Positions 26,600-36,487 are shown, counted from the first letter of the stretch. The stretch is 64,000 nucleotides of DNA from Myxosarcina sp. GA_180221_E-2-1-MAG-40_15 (GCA_020692205.1 JAIMKV010000009.1:1-64000); one strand, 5' to 3'. The notes: generated from the sequence alone by a model not told the origin. Translations and numbers: made by a program.

Positions 26600-28315
26600 T
26601 CACTCAAGTTGCCAATTCATAATATCCCAGGTTCGCATATCCCAAGCGGTTGGTTCATAGCCCGTGATCTTGTTGCTAAAAGCCGACACGTCAGCCCGAT
26701 GTACCAGAGGAATAACCGCAGCATCCTCAATGAGGATATCGTTCATCAAGATAAACATCTTTTGACGTTTTTGGGGGTCTAGTTCTTTGCTAGCTTCACG
26801 CCACAGGCGATCGTATTCAGGATTACAGTAACGCGCATTATTATCTCCAGACCAGTTGTTTGCTTGTTGAGGAATCTGACCACAGGTCATAAAGTTCATG
26901 TAGGCAGAAGGATCAGGGCTTGTGTTGCCACTAGTGTACATTTGTAAATCGGCATAAAAATGTTCTAGCGTATCGTTATTACTAGAGTCACTAGAAAAGT
27001 AGACGCTGGGGTCAATACTTTTGAGTTCTACCCCGACTCCAAGGGACTGCAAGCCCTGTTTTACTACCGCCTGAGTTTTCTGTCGCAAAGGATTAACCGA
27101 AGTTTGAAATACCAGCTGCATCTCTATGCCATCGCGATCGCGAGTTCCATTGCCGTTAGTATCTTGCCATCCTGCTTGGTCTAAGAGTTGCTTGGCTGTT
27201 TCGAGATTATATTCATAGCTGGTATTAGGTGAAGCATATTCTGGTGGCGCGACCAAAAAGTTCGGGGTGGCTCTTCCTGATACGCCGTATAGCTGCTTGG
27301 CAATAGTGTCTCGGTCTACTGCTAAGCTCAAAGCTTCACGAACAGTGCGATCGCTCAAAAAGGGATGAGGAAACTTGACGCTAGACCGTTCCCCCGACGG
27401 GGCAACCTGGTTGGGGTCGCTATGGTTGATAATTATTCGTTCCATCTGCGCACCGTAGTTAGAAATAACCTCTCCTTGTCCCGCTGCTGCCAGTTCGTCT
27501 AATACTGGAGCTTCTACCTGGAGGTTATAGGCAAAATCGGCATCACCCGTCTGTAATACTGCTCTGGCTGCTGAGGTTGCATCACCGCCACCTTTTAGCT
27601 CAATTCGCTCAAAACCCAAGCGATCTGCTTGACGAAATTCAGGATTTGATTCATAAATAACCGTATCCCCTGGCCGAAAGTCTACTACCCGATAAGCTCC
27701 TGTACCGATAGGCTTAAGATTAGCTGGTGCTTCCCTAGCATTTGCCCCGCTATAGGTTTGATAAATGTGTTGGGGTAAAATCATCCCTTCTCCACCAACG
27801 AACACTAATGACCAAGCAGGATTAACCTCTTTGAAGTTAACTTTAACCGTATAGTCATTGATCGCCTCGACACTTTCTACCATCTCGTAAGTACCCGCAG
27901 AAACTGCCCCGACATCGGGATTGCTCAGAAATTCATAGGTAAAAACTACGTCCTTGGCGGTGAAAGGTATACCATCAGACCATTTGACATTCTGTTTGAG
28001 TTTCCAGGTAACAGATTTTCCATCGGCAGCCACACCACCATTTTCCTGAGTCGGTATTGACTCAGCCAAAAAAGGAACTAAGTTACCCTGATTGTTGTAG
28101 CTAGCTAAAGGTTCAAGTGTAATGCGACTAGCTTCAGCGTCCTTAAATCCTGTAGAGAGATGAGGATTAAGAATCGTTGGTGCTTGCCAATAAAGTAATT
28201 TTAGCGTGCTGCTGTTTTGTTGAACACCAGTTCCTGTAGGTCGACCACAGGCGGAAATGGCAATTATTAAACCAAACGGTACACACAATCTTGAGATGAA
28301 TTTGTTGGCAATCAC
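26600..28315 (-). CDS. Oligopeptide-type ABC transporter substrate-binding lipoprotein
   Basis: 571 residues, a family 5 extracellular solute-binding protein. The signal peptide ends in a lipobox (AISAC) with C23, so it should be lipid-anchored. Family traits: VTWKLKQNVKWSDGIPFTAK near 110, FRPGDTVIYESNPEF, and LSLAVDRDTIAKQLYG about residue 330. Homologues bind peptides, nickel or other solutes; the ligand cannot be told. No permease or ATPase genes lie next to it. Start at 28315 is divergent from secD across a 256-bp spacer with no clear regulatory site. Confidence 0.88.
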   Translation of the reverse strand: MIANKFISRLCVPFGLIIAISACGRPTGTGVQQNSSTLKLLYWQAPTILNPHLSTGFKDAEASRITLEPLASYNNQGNLVPFLAESIPTQENGGVAADGKSVTWKLKQNVKWSDGIPFTAKDVVFTYEFLSNPDVGAVSAGTYEMVESVEAINDYTVKVNFKEVNPAWSLVFVGGEGMILPQHIYQTYSGANAREAPANLKPIGTGAYRVVDFRPGDTVIYESNPEFRQADRLGFERIELKGGGDATSAARAVLQTGDADFAYNLQVEAPVLDELAAAGQGEVISNYGAQMERIIINHSDPNQVAPSGERSSVKFPHPFLSDRTVREALSLAVDRDTIAKQLYGVSGRATPNFLVAPPEYASPNTSYEYNLETAKQLLDQAGWQDTNGNGTRDRDGIEMQLVFQTSVNPLRQKTQAVVKQGLQSLGVGVELKSIDPSVYFSSDSSNNDTLEHFYADLQMYTSGNTSPDPSAYMNFMTCGQIPQQANNWSGDNNARYCNPEYDRLWREASKELDPQKRQKMFILMNDILIEDAAVIPLVHRADVSAFSNKITGYEPTAWDMRTWDIMNWQLE

Positions 28316-28571
28316 TGATACTTAGTTAACCCATTGATAAGTCTAGATGACATTCTAGTTTTTATCAGCTTATTTTAGATCTATATTGATTGCAAAATAA
28401 TTATAGATAAATAGATCAATATCTTAATGCTGGGAGCAAATCTTTGAGGCAAACTGAATAGTGTAGATATATTGGTTTTTTGGGAATCTACAAATCGCTA
28501 AGATCGATTAATTGCTCCCGCAATATTGCAAAAAAGTTTATCATAGCACTTACTACGGCAGGTGATAGTAA

Positions 28572-29984
28572 ATGCAGAAACAAAGAGCGTATATTATTTT
28601 AATTTTGGCACTGGTGGCAGCAGCGATCGCCATTTTGACAACGATTCCCCCACAGTTAGGGCTAGATCTTCGAGGCGGAGCGCAATTGACGATTCAGGTC
28701 AATCCCACCCAAGAACAGCCTGATGTTAAACCAACTATCGAGGACGTTGAGGCAGTGCAGCGGGTTTTAGAAAATCGCATTAATGAATTTGGGGTTTCTG
28801 AAACTACAGTACAAACGATAGGGGAAGATAAGATCCTGATTCAACTACCAGGGGAAAGCCAACCAGAAGAAGCCGAAAGACGCTTAAAAGGAACAGCTAA
28901 ATTAGAATTTAAGCAGCAAAAGCAAGGTACAGAAGGCGAGTTTCGAGCCGAATCTCAGGTGAGACAACAAAGAGAATTGGAACTAGCTATCCTCAATCAG
29001 GGTGAGTTAAAGTCAGAAAATCAAGCAAAAATAGCAGCAGCTCAAGCATCTCTGCAACAATCCATTCAAGCGATCGCCAATTTGTTTGAATCTGCTGGTT
29101 TAACTGGGACAAATCTGACCGATGCTCGTCCTCAACCAGATGCCACAGGCAACCGTTGGGAAGTAGCAATTAATTTTGATGATGCTGGCGGCAAAAGATT
29201 TGCTGAGTTGACCAAAAATCTGGCAGGCACTGGTCGTAGTATTGGGATTTTCCTCGATGATGAGCTGATTAGCTCCCCCGTAGTTGGTCCAGAATTTGCT
29301 GGTACAGGCATCACAGGAGGTCGAGCCGTCATTACAGGCAACTTCGATTTAGAAGGAGCAAACGACCTGGCAATTCAGATCAAAGGCGGTTCTTTACCTT
29401 TTCCTGTTGCTGTAGTTGAAAACCGTACTGTCGGGGCAACTTTAGGTCAAGATAGTATTCGACGCAGTATCATTGCTGGCAGTGTCGGGTTGGTCTTGGT
29501 ATTAATCTTCATGGTGCTTTACTATCGCTTACCAGGAGTTATTGCCGATGTCGCTTTAGTGGTTTATGGTTTGCTCACTATGGCTTGCTATGCTTTAGTC
29601 GGAGTTACCTTAACCCTGCCTGGAATTGCGGGCTTTATCCTCAGTATCGGCATGGCGGTGGATGCCAACGTGCTAATTTTTGAGCGCACCAGAGAAGAAT
29701 TGCGGGCAGGTAAAACCCTCTATCGCTCGGTAGAATCAGGTTTCTTTCGCGCCTTTTCCAGTATTTTAGATAGTAACGTAACCACGGCGATCGCCTGTTT
29801 AGCTCTTTTATGGCTTGGTTCAGGTCTGGTTAAAGGTTTTGCGATCACTCTTTTAATCGGTGTAGGGGTTAGCATGTTTACTGCCATTACCTGTAGCCGT
29901 ACGCTAATGCTATTAGTAGTACTTAGCAATCCTAAAGTCAGACAAAAACCAGAATTATTCTGTCCTAATCTAAATATTCAGTAA
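28572..29984 (+). CDS. secD: Protein translocase subunit SecD
   Basis: 470 residues. One N-terminal membrane helix is followed by [15 protein letters not shown], the periplasmic domain with [17 protein letters not shown], and a C-terminal block of five helices including [20 protein letters not shown], the conserved SecD motif. With SecF it uses the proton-motive force to help release proteins after SecYEG. The cyanobacterial form is shorter than E. coli SecD (615). secF follows 14 bp later, so they form an operon. Confidence 0.95.
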   Translation: MQKQRAYIILILALVAAAIAILTTIPPQLGLDLRGGAQLTIQVNPTQEQPDVKPTIEDVEAVQRVLENRINEFGVSETTVQTIGEDKILIQLPGESQPEEAERRLKGTAKLEFKQQKQGTEGEFRAESQVRQQRELELAILNQGELKSENQAKIAAAQASLQQSIQAIANLFESAGLTGTNLTDARPQPDATGNRWEVAINFDDAGGKRFAELTKNLAGTGRSIGIFLDDELISSPVVGPEFAGTGITGGRAVITGNFDLEGANDLAIQIKGGSLPFPVAVVENRTVGATLGQDSIRRSIIAGSVGLVLVLIFMVLYYRLPGVIADVALVVYGLLTMACYALVGVTLTLPGIAGFILSIGMAVDANVLIFERTREELRAGKTLYRSVESGFFRAFSSILDSNVTTAIACLALLWLGSGLVKGFAITLLIGVGVSMFTAITCSRTLMLLVVLSNPKVRQKPELFCPNLNIQ

Positions 29985-29998
29985 TCAGTAATCAATCC

Positions 29999-30952
29999 AT
30001 GAAATTTAGTGTTACTAAAAAGCAAGGCTTATGGTGGGTCATTTCGGGAACGGCAATGGTCGCCAGTATTGCCACCATGATTTTCTCCTGGACCAGCTTA
30101 AATGCACCAATCCGCCCAGGTCTTGACTTTGTTGGCGGTACTCGTATTCAAATCGCCAGAGATTGTTCCGTTGCAGGTAACTGTGATCAGCCGATAGATC
30201 CAGCTGAGGTACGAGAAGTTTTGGAAGCCCAAGGATTAGGCAGCGGTACGATTCAGCTCTTAGGAGATGATCAACAAATTCTTTCGGTACGGACAGAAAA
30301 CTTAAACGGCGATCGCCGTAGCGAATTACTTAGTTCAATCAGTGAGGTGATCGGCACATTTGATCGCCAAACCGCACAAATTGATTCTGTAGGGCCAACC
30401 ATTGGGGAAGAACTCTTTGTCTCAGGTATCTTAGCCTTATTAGTAGCGTTTTTTGGCATCATTGTCTATCTGAGTATTCGCTTTCAGTTTGATTATGCTC
30501 TATTTGCGATCGCTGCTTTATTTCATGATGTGCTGGTTACTGCTGGGGTATTTTCGCTGCTTGGTCTAACTATTGGTGTCGAAGCAGACAGTTTGTTCTT
30601 AGTGGCACTGCTGACTATTGTTGGTTTCTCAGTTAACGACACCGTAGTAATTTATGATCGCATCCGGGAAAATTTAGCTGCCAATCCAGAAAAATCAATT
30701 AATGAGGTAGTTGATAGTGCCGTCAATCAAACTTTAGGGCGTTCAATTAACACCACTTTGACTACTTTGCTACCGCTATTAGGTATATTTTTCTTTGGTG
30801 GACAAACCTTAAAATTCTTTGCTTTGGCTTTGATTGTGGGCTTTACTCTGGGAGCATACTCAAGTATCTTTGTTGCCAGTACTCTGTTAGCTTGGTGGAG
30901 AAATAGAACAGGCAGAAAGTCAATCATCTCTGACCTACCAGCATCAGAATAA
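29999..30952 (+). CDS. secF: Protein translocase subunit SecF
   Basis: 317 residues. N-terminal helix, then [17 protein letters not shown], and a five-helix C-terminal part with [17 protein letters not shown], the SecF counterpart of the SecD motif. It begins 14 bp after secD. Near 30979 a GTG starts a further small gene 26 bp after secF, possibly in the same transcript. Confidence 0.95.
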   Translation: MKFSVTKKQGLWWVISGTAMVASIATMIFSWTSLNAPIRPGLDFVGGTRIQIARDCSVAGNCDQPIDPAEVREVLEAQGLGSGTIQLLGDDQQILSVRTENLNGDRRSELLSSISEVIGTFDRQTAQIDSVGPTIGEELFVSGILALLVAFFGIIVYLSIRFQFDYALFAIAALFHDVLVTAGVFSLLGLTIGVEADSLFLVALLTIVGFSVNDTVVIYDRIRENLAANPEKSINEVVDSAVNQTLGRSINTTLTTLLPLLGIFFFGGQTLKFFALALIVGFTLGAYSSIFVASTLLAWWRNRTGRKSIISDLPASE

Positions 30953-30978
30953 GAATTACAAGTCAAAAGTAAAGCAAG

Positions 30979-31353
30979 GTGACTAAATTTAACTCTGATT
31001 TGGAACATAAGGTAGCCAGATTACATCGACTAACGGTTTATGGTCGCTGGTTGTTTGTTTTGGTTAGCTGGCTAACTTTGGGGTCTTATGCGTTTTGGAG
31101 TTTAAAAGAAGAAATTGCCCTGGTGTTTGATTACTTTACTTGGGCAGCAGTTTACTATGGATTTCACTTCAATTTTTTGCCGACTCTTTGTCTAGCTTTT
31201 TGTGTCGGCGTTACTATTTCGGTTTTAGTTTGGCAAAGCCGCAATATTATTTGGGGTTTGCCGGCTGACGAACAGCGTCAATTGAAAAAACAAGTCAAAA
31301 AAATTCAGGCAAGAGGCAAAAAACATCCTCTTTGGCGATGGATCAATGATTAA
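30979..31353 (+). CDS. Small two-helix membrane protein
   Basis: 124 residues from GTG 30979, preceded by AGCAAGG as a plausible ribosome-binding site. Two membrane segments (GRWLFVLVSWLTLGSYAFW and LPTLCLAFCVGVTISVLVW) flank an aromatic loop, and a basic C-terminus (KKQVKKIQARGKKH) would be cytosolic by the positive-inside rule. No family recognised. Its position 26 bp after secF suggests co-transcription, so a link to membrane protein insertion is possible but unproven. Confidence 0.65.
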   Translation: MTKFNSDLEHKVARLHRLTVYGRWLFVLVSWLTLGSYAFWSLKEEIALVFDYFTWAAVYYGFHFNFLPTLCLAFCVGVTISVLVWQSRNIIWGLPADEQRQLKKQVKKIQARGKKHPLWRWIND

Positions 31354-31470
31354 ATGCTGCTTACGCTTAGAAAATAAGTCTTTGGTCAGATGGAAACAGC
31401 CTTGGATTAATCGTACTTTTGGATAGAAACTAATTTATTCAAAGTATCAACATAGGTAGGAAATTACTAA

Positions 31471-31686
31471 ATGCTATTAAAAAGCAAAGAAGATGATGCC
31501 TTGGTAGAAATTGCTGAAGTCACTGATTTGATCGATCCGTTTAAAGAAGAAGTAATGGTACAAGTTCAAGAAGGACAAAACGAACAGCCTCCCGAACCAG
31601 TTAAAAAATCTGATTTGGTTTTTCCTTCGGGCGAAGATCTTCCTCAGTGCTGGATAGATAGTAACTATAAAGCTAAATCAAAATAA
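31471..31686 (+). CDS. Small acidic conserved protein, 71 aa
   Basis: Begins MLLKSKEDDALVEIAEVTDL and ends with the distinctive KSDLVFPSGEDLPQCWIDSN segment, a pattern seen in short cyanobacterial proteins often called hypothetical. Strong acidic character, no membrane helix. TAGGAAATTACTAA before the ATG contains a plausible ribosome-binding site. Its 3' end abuts the IsrB element, and the guide-like flank of that element may lie in its tail or just after it. Confidence 0.65.
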   Translation: MLLKSKEDDALVEIAEVTDLIDPFKEEVMVQVQEGQNEQPPEPVKKSDLVFPSGEDLPQCWIDSNYKAKSK

Positions 31687-31689
31687 ATT

Positions 31690-31882
31690 TGGCGTTGCTG
31701 ATTTAAGGGTTCAATAACCCCAACCTGCCCTTCGGGACGAGGTAGGGGAGTGTGGGATTCAGTCCACCATAACCTTTGAATAGCGCAATTGAGTCTTAAC
31801 CTGATACGTACTCTCAAGTATTTCGCTAGCTTGAGTTATCTACAACCCTTCTGATTCAAGGGGCTTCTAAAGGGAGGACATT
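31690..31882 (+). ncRNA. Candidate omega-RNA region of the IsrB element
   Basis: A 193-bp spacer directly upstream of isrB, where IscB/IsrB systems encode their omega-RNA. It holds a strong hairpin: arms CCCCAACCT (31718-31726) and AGGTAGGGG (31740-31748) with an inner CCC-TTC-GGG. Two further pairing-prone stretches follow (31798-31835 and 31847-31870). The GC-rich patches stand out from the surrounding AT-rich spacer. Known omega-RNAs carry the guide at their 5' end, taken from DNA flanking the element, so a guide would lie around or before 31690. The exact ends cannot be seen. Confidence 0.6.
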
Positions 31883-33040
31883 TTGATTGAGATGCGCAAA
31901 GCGACTAAATACTATATAGGATTATCTCTTATGCAACGAGTACCAGTAGTAAATCCAGATAACAGCCCCGCTATGCCCTGTAAAGCTTCTAGAGCCAGAC
32001 GTATGGTTCGAGATGGTAAAGCAGTAAGCAAACGAAACAAGCTAGGTATCTACTATATTCAGTTAGTAGACGAACCTAGCGGTAGAGAAACTCAATCTAT
32101 TTCGGCTGGTGTCGATCCAGGCAAATATTATTCTGGGATAGGTCTACAGTCAAAGATATTTACTTTGTTTACCGCTCATTTGTTTCTACCTTTTGAAACT
32201 GTTAAAAAGCGCATGGAACAGCGTAGAATGATGCGCCGAACTAGGAGAGGGAGAAGAATCAACCGCGATCTGGCTTTTTCTCTTCGCGCTCATAGACAAA
32301 AACGGTTCTCTAACCGTCGTAGCAATAAACTTGCCCCTAGTATTAAAGCGTCGAGATTGCTAGAGATTAGAGTCATTACCGAACTAGCTAAAATCTATCC
32401 GATTAGCTCTATTTTCTACGAATACGTCAAAGCTAAAACAGTAAAAGGTTGTTCATTTTCTCCCGTCCAAGTTGGACAAAAATGGGCAATTGAGCAGTTA
32501 TCTGAGATTGCGCCTGTCATAACCAAGTTTGGTTGGCAGACTAGTAATCTAAGAAAGCACTTGGGTTTACCAAAACAGAAGTTAAACAAGAAAGAAGCTA
32601 TTCCAGCAACTCATGCAGTAGACGGAATTACTCTTGCTGCCAGTCAGTTTATTGATTATTTGCCTTTTGAAAATTCCGAAGGTAGAGGTCATTGCTGGTT
32701 GGGGAAAATAAAGATAACTAATGCACCATTTTTTGTGATTAGAAGACCTCCTGTTTCTCGTAGACAGTTGCACCTAATGATTCCAGCCAAAGGTGGAGTC
32801 AGGCGCAAATATGGCGGAACTACTACTAGACATGGTGTCCGAAAAGGAGATTATGTAGAAGGAGTTAAAGCTGGTATCCAATACCAAGGCTGGTGTTCTG
32901 GCGACACAGCTAAACAAATAAGCATCTCAAATGCAGTTTGGAAGCGTGTTGGTCAGTTCACCGCATCTAAAGTAAGGTTGTTGCAACGTTCAACAGGATT
33001 AATTTGTACACAGGAAATGGATTTCAACGTCGCAGTATAA
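31883..33040 (+). CDS. IsrB-like RNA-guided nuclease (HNH-less IscB relative)
   Basis: 385 residues from TTG 31883, with GGAGG 5 nt before it. ATGs at 31892 and 31931 are alternatives; the last best fits a typical IscB N-terminus. Order: PLMP-type domain (PAMPCKASRARRMVRDGKA, 29-47), RuvC-I GVDPGK (D78), arginine-rich bridge helix (about 110-130), RuvC-II FYEYVKAK (E180), RuvC-III THAVDG (D247), and a basic C-terminal domain with RRKYGGTTTRHGVRKGDYVE. No HNH Cys pairs or HNH motif lie between RuvC-II and RuvC-III, which are only about 65 residues apart, as in IsrB. The acidic triad is intact, so nicking of the non-target strand guided by an omega-RNA is plausible. No TnpA is near, so it must be moved in trans. 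Confidence 0.82.
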   Translation: MIEMRKATKYYIGLSLMQRVPVVNPDNSPAMPCKASRARRMVRDGKAVSKRNKLGIYYIQLVDEPSGRETQSISAGVDPGKYYSGIGLQSKIFTLFTAHLFLPFETVKKRMEQRRMMRRTRRGRRINRDLAFSLRAHRQKRFSNRRSNKLAPSIKASRLLEIRVITELAKIYPISSIFYEYVKAKTVKGCSFSPVQVGQKWAIEQLSEIAPVITKFGWQTSNLRKHLGLPKQKLNKKEAIPATHAVDGITLAASQFIDYLPFENSEGRGHCWLGKIKITNAPFFVIRRPPVSRRQLHLMIPAKGGVRRKYGGTTTRHGVRKGDYVEGVKAGIQYQGWCSGDTAKQISISNAVWKRVGQFTASKVRLLQRSTGLICTQEMDFNVAV

Positions 33041-33054
33041 AATACTGGTTTTCG

Positions 33055-33096
33055 TTTCCTCCCACACTTGGCAAAGCCGAAGTATGGGTATCCACA
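33055..33096. mobile_element. Right-end hairpin of the IsrB element
   Basis: After the isrB stop an imperfect inverted repeat (CCCACACTTGGC ... GCCGAAGTATGGG, about 33060-33088, 3-nt loop AAA) resembles the subterminal hairpins that IS200/IS605-group TnpA recognises. The exact cleavage point is not determinable. Confidence 0.55.
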
Positions 33097-33398
33097 AAAA
33101 CATTTTATGATGAAACCAACAGCAATACTGTTCATAGTTATTAGCTATTAGCTTTTAGCTTATGGGCGGTAAAGCTTCGCAAGGATTTGTTACTTTGTCC
33201 GAAGCATTACTTAGCTATTGTCGGCAACTTAAAGGTACAGTTTGTGAATTAACTTGGTCAGTTGATCGAAGTTGGTTTTGAAATTTTTAAAAATCTTTGA
33301 TCGCACCTATTAACTTAGATTAGGTTCGGTTGAATTGACTACGCTTATGGTTTACTGGTTTTCAGCTTTTAGCAAGTCAAATCTAAAAGCGCTGCATT
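33097..33398. other. Spacer after the IsrB element
   Basis: Contains a TTAGCT-type tandem repeat (33137-33161) and one short open frame from ATG 33162 to TGA 33279-33281 (39 codons, MGGKASQGFVTLSEALLSYC). It has no recognisable domain and no ribosome-binding site. The short frame may be a remnant of a gene interrupted by insertions. The stretch AGGTTCGGTTGAA near 33322 recurs near 24970. Confidence 0.4.
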
Positions 33399-34489
33399 TT
33401 ATAAATCAAGCAGATATTCAGCATATTTTTGATAAACGCTAATTCCTGGTATATTTGCTGTAAATTCTGCTGGGAGATTATACTTGTCTGTGGTGTATTC
33501 TTCTCGGACTAAAGCGATCGCCTTATAAATATTTTCCCATTTTTTGAGTAGTTTAATTAACTGCCCAAATTCAAGATAAGCTTTGCTATGTCGATTGGTT
33601 AATCCGATTACCTGTAAAATTTTGGCATAAGCTTGAGGAGTGCTTTCGGCTTGAGAAATGCCTAGAATTGGACCTAGCTTTTCAAAACTTTCATAATTTT
33701 CCAATACTGGAGAAATCAAATTATCATTCGTGATTAAATCTTTTCCTTGAAGACTCTCTACTACATCTGAAATGCTCTTCAGGATTGAAAAATCTTGCAG
33801 TTCATACTGCTTAAATAATGCTAGAAGTTTTAATCCCAGTTTATATTGGCTCAGAACCTTAATTTCTGTAGCGTAGGTATCAATTGCCGCTCTTCCTTCC
33901 TCGGTGGTAATTAGGGGCAAAACTTCTACCTGTTTTTGGTGAATTTTTCTGCTAAAAGCCTCTTTGTCGAGATCGTCTGCTAAATTATCGGCAACATATT
34001 GATAAAATTCCTGCTGTTTACGGCTACGATAGCGTAACTCAGTTTGTTCTAGTCGTAAAAAGCTTTTTTGAGCAATGATAGCTGCTTGCAACAACTCAAC
34101 ACAATTGCCGAGTCCTCGATATCCTTCTGCTTCCCTAGAGATATTTATCTTGATTCTTAACAGCAGGAGAAATTCTTCATTGGCGAATTTGTGATTATTG
34201 ATATTTTCTGCATTTTGACCAACTAAGGTAATCTCTTTAAAAGAGCGATTATGTAGGCTGATTGCACCTTGCGGAACTTGTGGCTTGCCATATTGTTCTT
34301 GATAGTTACTTTTGTAGAATTAAAAATGCCCTGGTCAACAGAGGTTGATAATTTATGCTGACTTTGAGCTAAAGAAATTAGTTGCTGCTGACTATGAATA
34401 TTTGCGGCAGCGACATGAGCCATACCAATGCTGTTTAAACCTAAAATTAGGATGGAAGTCCCCAAAGAAAAATATTGCCGCTTTGCCAT
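33399..34489 (-). pseudogene. Exported hypothetical protein split by one frameshift
   Basis: An ATG at 34489 opens a signal peptide (MAKRQYFSLGTSILILGLNS then IGMAHVAAANIHS) and runs to 34223. In the second frame, open from about 34321 to 33399, the sequence continues as YKSNYQEQYGKPQVPQGAIS and on through a long helical region to SVYQKYAEYLLDL. The two frames overlap by about 100 bp around an A4/T5 homopolymer near 34310-34325. A single-base change would join them into one protein of roughly 360 residues. No known domain is recognised. It may be a real mutation, a phase-variable tract or a sequencing error. An internal TTG at 34092-34094 could otherwise start the 231-residue downstream part. 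Confidence 0.65.
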
Positions 34490-34585
34490 GATGTGATCCA
34501 AAACTCAATCAATAAATATTCTTCCCATTTAACGGTCAATAATCACCAATTCCCATCTGCCATAAATTGTGTAAAAATGTAAAGC

Positions 34586-35515
34586 GTGTTAATTGTATCT
34601 TCCGTAGAACAAATTAGAACGCCTACAGCGATCGCTCTTGGTAATTTTGATGGTATTCATCAAGGGCATCAGATAGTGCTGCAACCAATCGTTGATGCTT
34701 TGGCAACATCTAGTCAGCCTCACGTCTATCCTTCTGTAGTTAGTTTTACCCCTCATCCCCGGGAATTTTTTACTGGAGGAAAACTGCAATTTTTGACTCC
34801 GCTGACTCAAAAAGCCGAGCTTTTGTCAAATCTAGGCATCGAACAGTTGATTCTTTTACCGTTTAACCGCGATTTAGCTTCTCTTAGTCCGCAGCAGTTT
34901 GTAGAACAAATTTTGGCTAAGCAATTACAGGCTACTTTAATTAGTGTCGGCTCAGATTTCCGTTTTGGTTATCAAAGAAAAGGCACAGGAGAAGACCTGA
35001 AAAGGATTGCTGCTAGTTTTGGCATTAAGGTACAGCTCAATTCTTTACGCCAATACCAAAATCGTAATCATCAACAAGTGCGCGTCAGTAGCTCTTTAAT
35101 TCGTCAGGCTTTATCAGAGGGAGAAATCAAGACTGCCAACGCTATGTTGGGTAGAGCATATAGCCTAATCGGCACAGTAGTTAAGGGTCAGCAATTGGGT
35201 CGAACTATTGGCTTTCCCACCGCAAATTTGCAGCTTCCTGCCGAAAAGTTTTTACCTCGATATGGTGTCTATTCAGTCGATGTGGTTCTGAAGCAAACAG
35301 TAATCAAGGGGGTGATGAATATTGGCTGTCGTCCTACAGTTGCAGGAGAAGCTCCGACGATTGAAGTACATCTACTTAATTGGTCTGGAGATTTGTATGG
35401 TCAAACTCTTCAAGTTAATTTGAACCAGTTTTTGCGTCCAGAACAAAAGTTTGCTTCCATCGAAGCATTGAAGCAACAAATTACTCAAGATTGTCAATCT
35501 GTCCTAAATAATTGA
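34586..35515 (+). CDS. ribF: Bifunctional riboflavin kinase / FAD synthetase
   Basis: 309 residues. The N-terminal FAD synthetase domain has LGNFDGIHQGHQ (HxGH-type nucleotidyltransferase motif) and FSPHPRE-like FTPHPREFF. The C-terminal flavokinase domain (about 185-305) has RTIGFPTANL and GVMNIGCRPT. It makes FMN from riboflavin and then FAD. Start is GTG 34586; the preceding ATG at 34578 is out of frame. It is followed 42 bp later by the Ap4A phosphorylase gene. Confidence 0.94.
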   Translation: MLIVSSVEQIRTPTAIALGNFDGIHQGHQIVLQPIVDALATSSQPHVYPSVVSFTPHPREFFTGGKLQFLTPLTQKAELLSNLGIEQLILLPFNRDLASLSPQQFVEQILAKQLQATLISVGSDFRFGYQRKGTGEDLKRIAASFGIKVQLNSLRQYQNRNHQQVRVSSSLIRQALSEGEIKTANAMLGRAYSLIGTVVKGQQLGRTIGFPTANLQLPAEKFLPRYGVYSVDVVLKQTVIKGVMNIGCRPTVAGEAPTIEVHLLNWSGDLYGQTLQVNLNQFLRPEQKFASIEALKQQITQDCQSVLNN

Positions 35516-35557
35516 TAGTTGAAGATAGAAAATTGATAGCGATCAATAAGGCAAAAC

Positions 35558-36487
35558 ATGGAAGAATCAGCAACTAACCCCAGCCACCATTCCTTATTGC
35601 AGCCTGGTACTTTGTGGACAGAAACTACTCAGCGGACTAAAACCGCCCGTAAATCTGGTGCGCTCAAGTCGATTGAAACCGAGTATCATTTAATTCAGCA
35701 GCATGATATTCCTTTTGTCGTCCGGACTCTATCTAATTTAACTCGTAAAGAACAAGCCCGAAAAAAGCAGCGTCAACAGGAAACCAAAACAGAAACCAGA
35801 ATTAATCCTTTTTTACCTTACGAACCTGATTTATTTGTCGGCAATATTTCTCCGACTCATCTTTGTTTGCTCAACAAATTTAATGTGGTGGACAATCATC
35901 TTTTAATTGTGACTCGCGCTTTTGAAGAGCAAACCGATTTACTCAATCTACAGGATTTTGCTGCTTTGTGGTCTTGTATGCAGGAAATAGACGGACTGGC
36001 TTTTTTTAACGGAGGAAAAATTGCTGGTGCTTCTCAACCACATAAACATCTCCAGCTAATTCCTTTGCCTTTTTTACCTAGTGTAGTGCATCTTCCTGTA
36101 GACGAAGCGATCGCCAATATAACTTTCCACAACTCTTTGGGTAGAATTGACAGCTTTCCTTTCCGCCACGGCATTGCCTCCTTAGATTTAGCTCCCGATC
36201 ATTCTCCTGAAGCAGCAGCTCAAATTATGCTACAAAGATACTACGCTTTGTTGAACCAGGTAGGCTTTAAGCTTGATGACCAAGAGCGAAAACAGCCTGG
36301 TGCCTATAATTTTCTAGCTACTAGAAAATGGATGTTAATCGTACCGCGATCGCAAGAATCTTTCCAGAATATCTCCATTAATTCGCTGGGTTTTGCTGGC
36401 TCGCTATTCGTGCGCGATCCCACTTCTCTAGAATTATTAAAAAAACTCACTCCTCTTAAGCTTCTGACTGAGGTTGCTCTTACTTAG
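35558..36487 (+). CDS. ATP adenylyltransferase (Ap4A phosphorylase) family
   Basis: 309 residues. The HIT-like signature PHKHLQ (161-166: H162, H164, Q166) lies in GASQPHKHLQLIPLP. It also has FLPYEPDLFVGNISPTHLCL, typical of the APA1/2 group. The reaction is phosphorolysis of diadenosine tetraphosphate to ADP plus ATP, controlling stress dinucleotides. The 42-bp gap from ribF suggests possible co-transcription. Confidence 0.88.
   Translation: MEESATNPSHHSLLQPGTLWTETTQRTKTARKSGALKSIETEYHLIQQHDIPFVVRTLSNLTRKEQARKKQRQQETKTETRINPFLPYEPDLFVGNISPTHLCLLNKFNVVDNHLLIVTRAFEEQTDLLNLQDFAALWSCMQEIDGLAFFNGGKIAGASQPHKHLQLIPLPFLPSVVHLPVDEAIANITFHNSLGRIDSFPFRHGIASLDLAPDHSPEAAAQIMLQRYYALLNQVGFKLDDQERKQPGAYNFLATRKWMLIVPRSQESFQNISINSLGFAGSLFVRDPTSLELLKKLTPLKLLTEVALT

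Noticed and set aside
26549-26782. 77-codon plus-strand open frame
   Set aside because: It overlaps the end of the solute-binding lipoprotein gene in antisense and shows no protein-like features.
32582-33135. Minus-strand open frames opposite the end of isrB
   Set aside because: They are antisense to an intact RuvC nuclease gene and lack starts with ribosome-binding sites.
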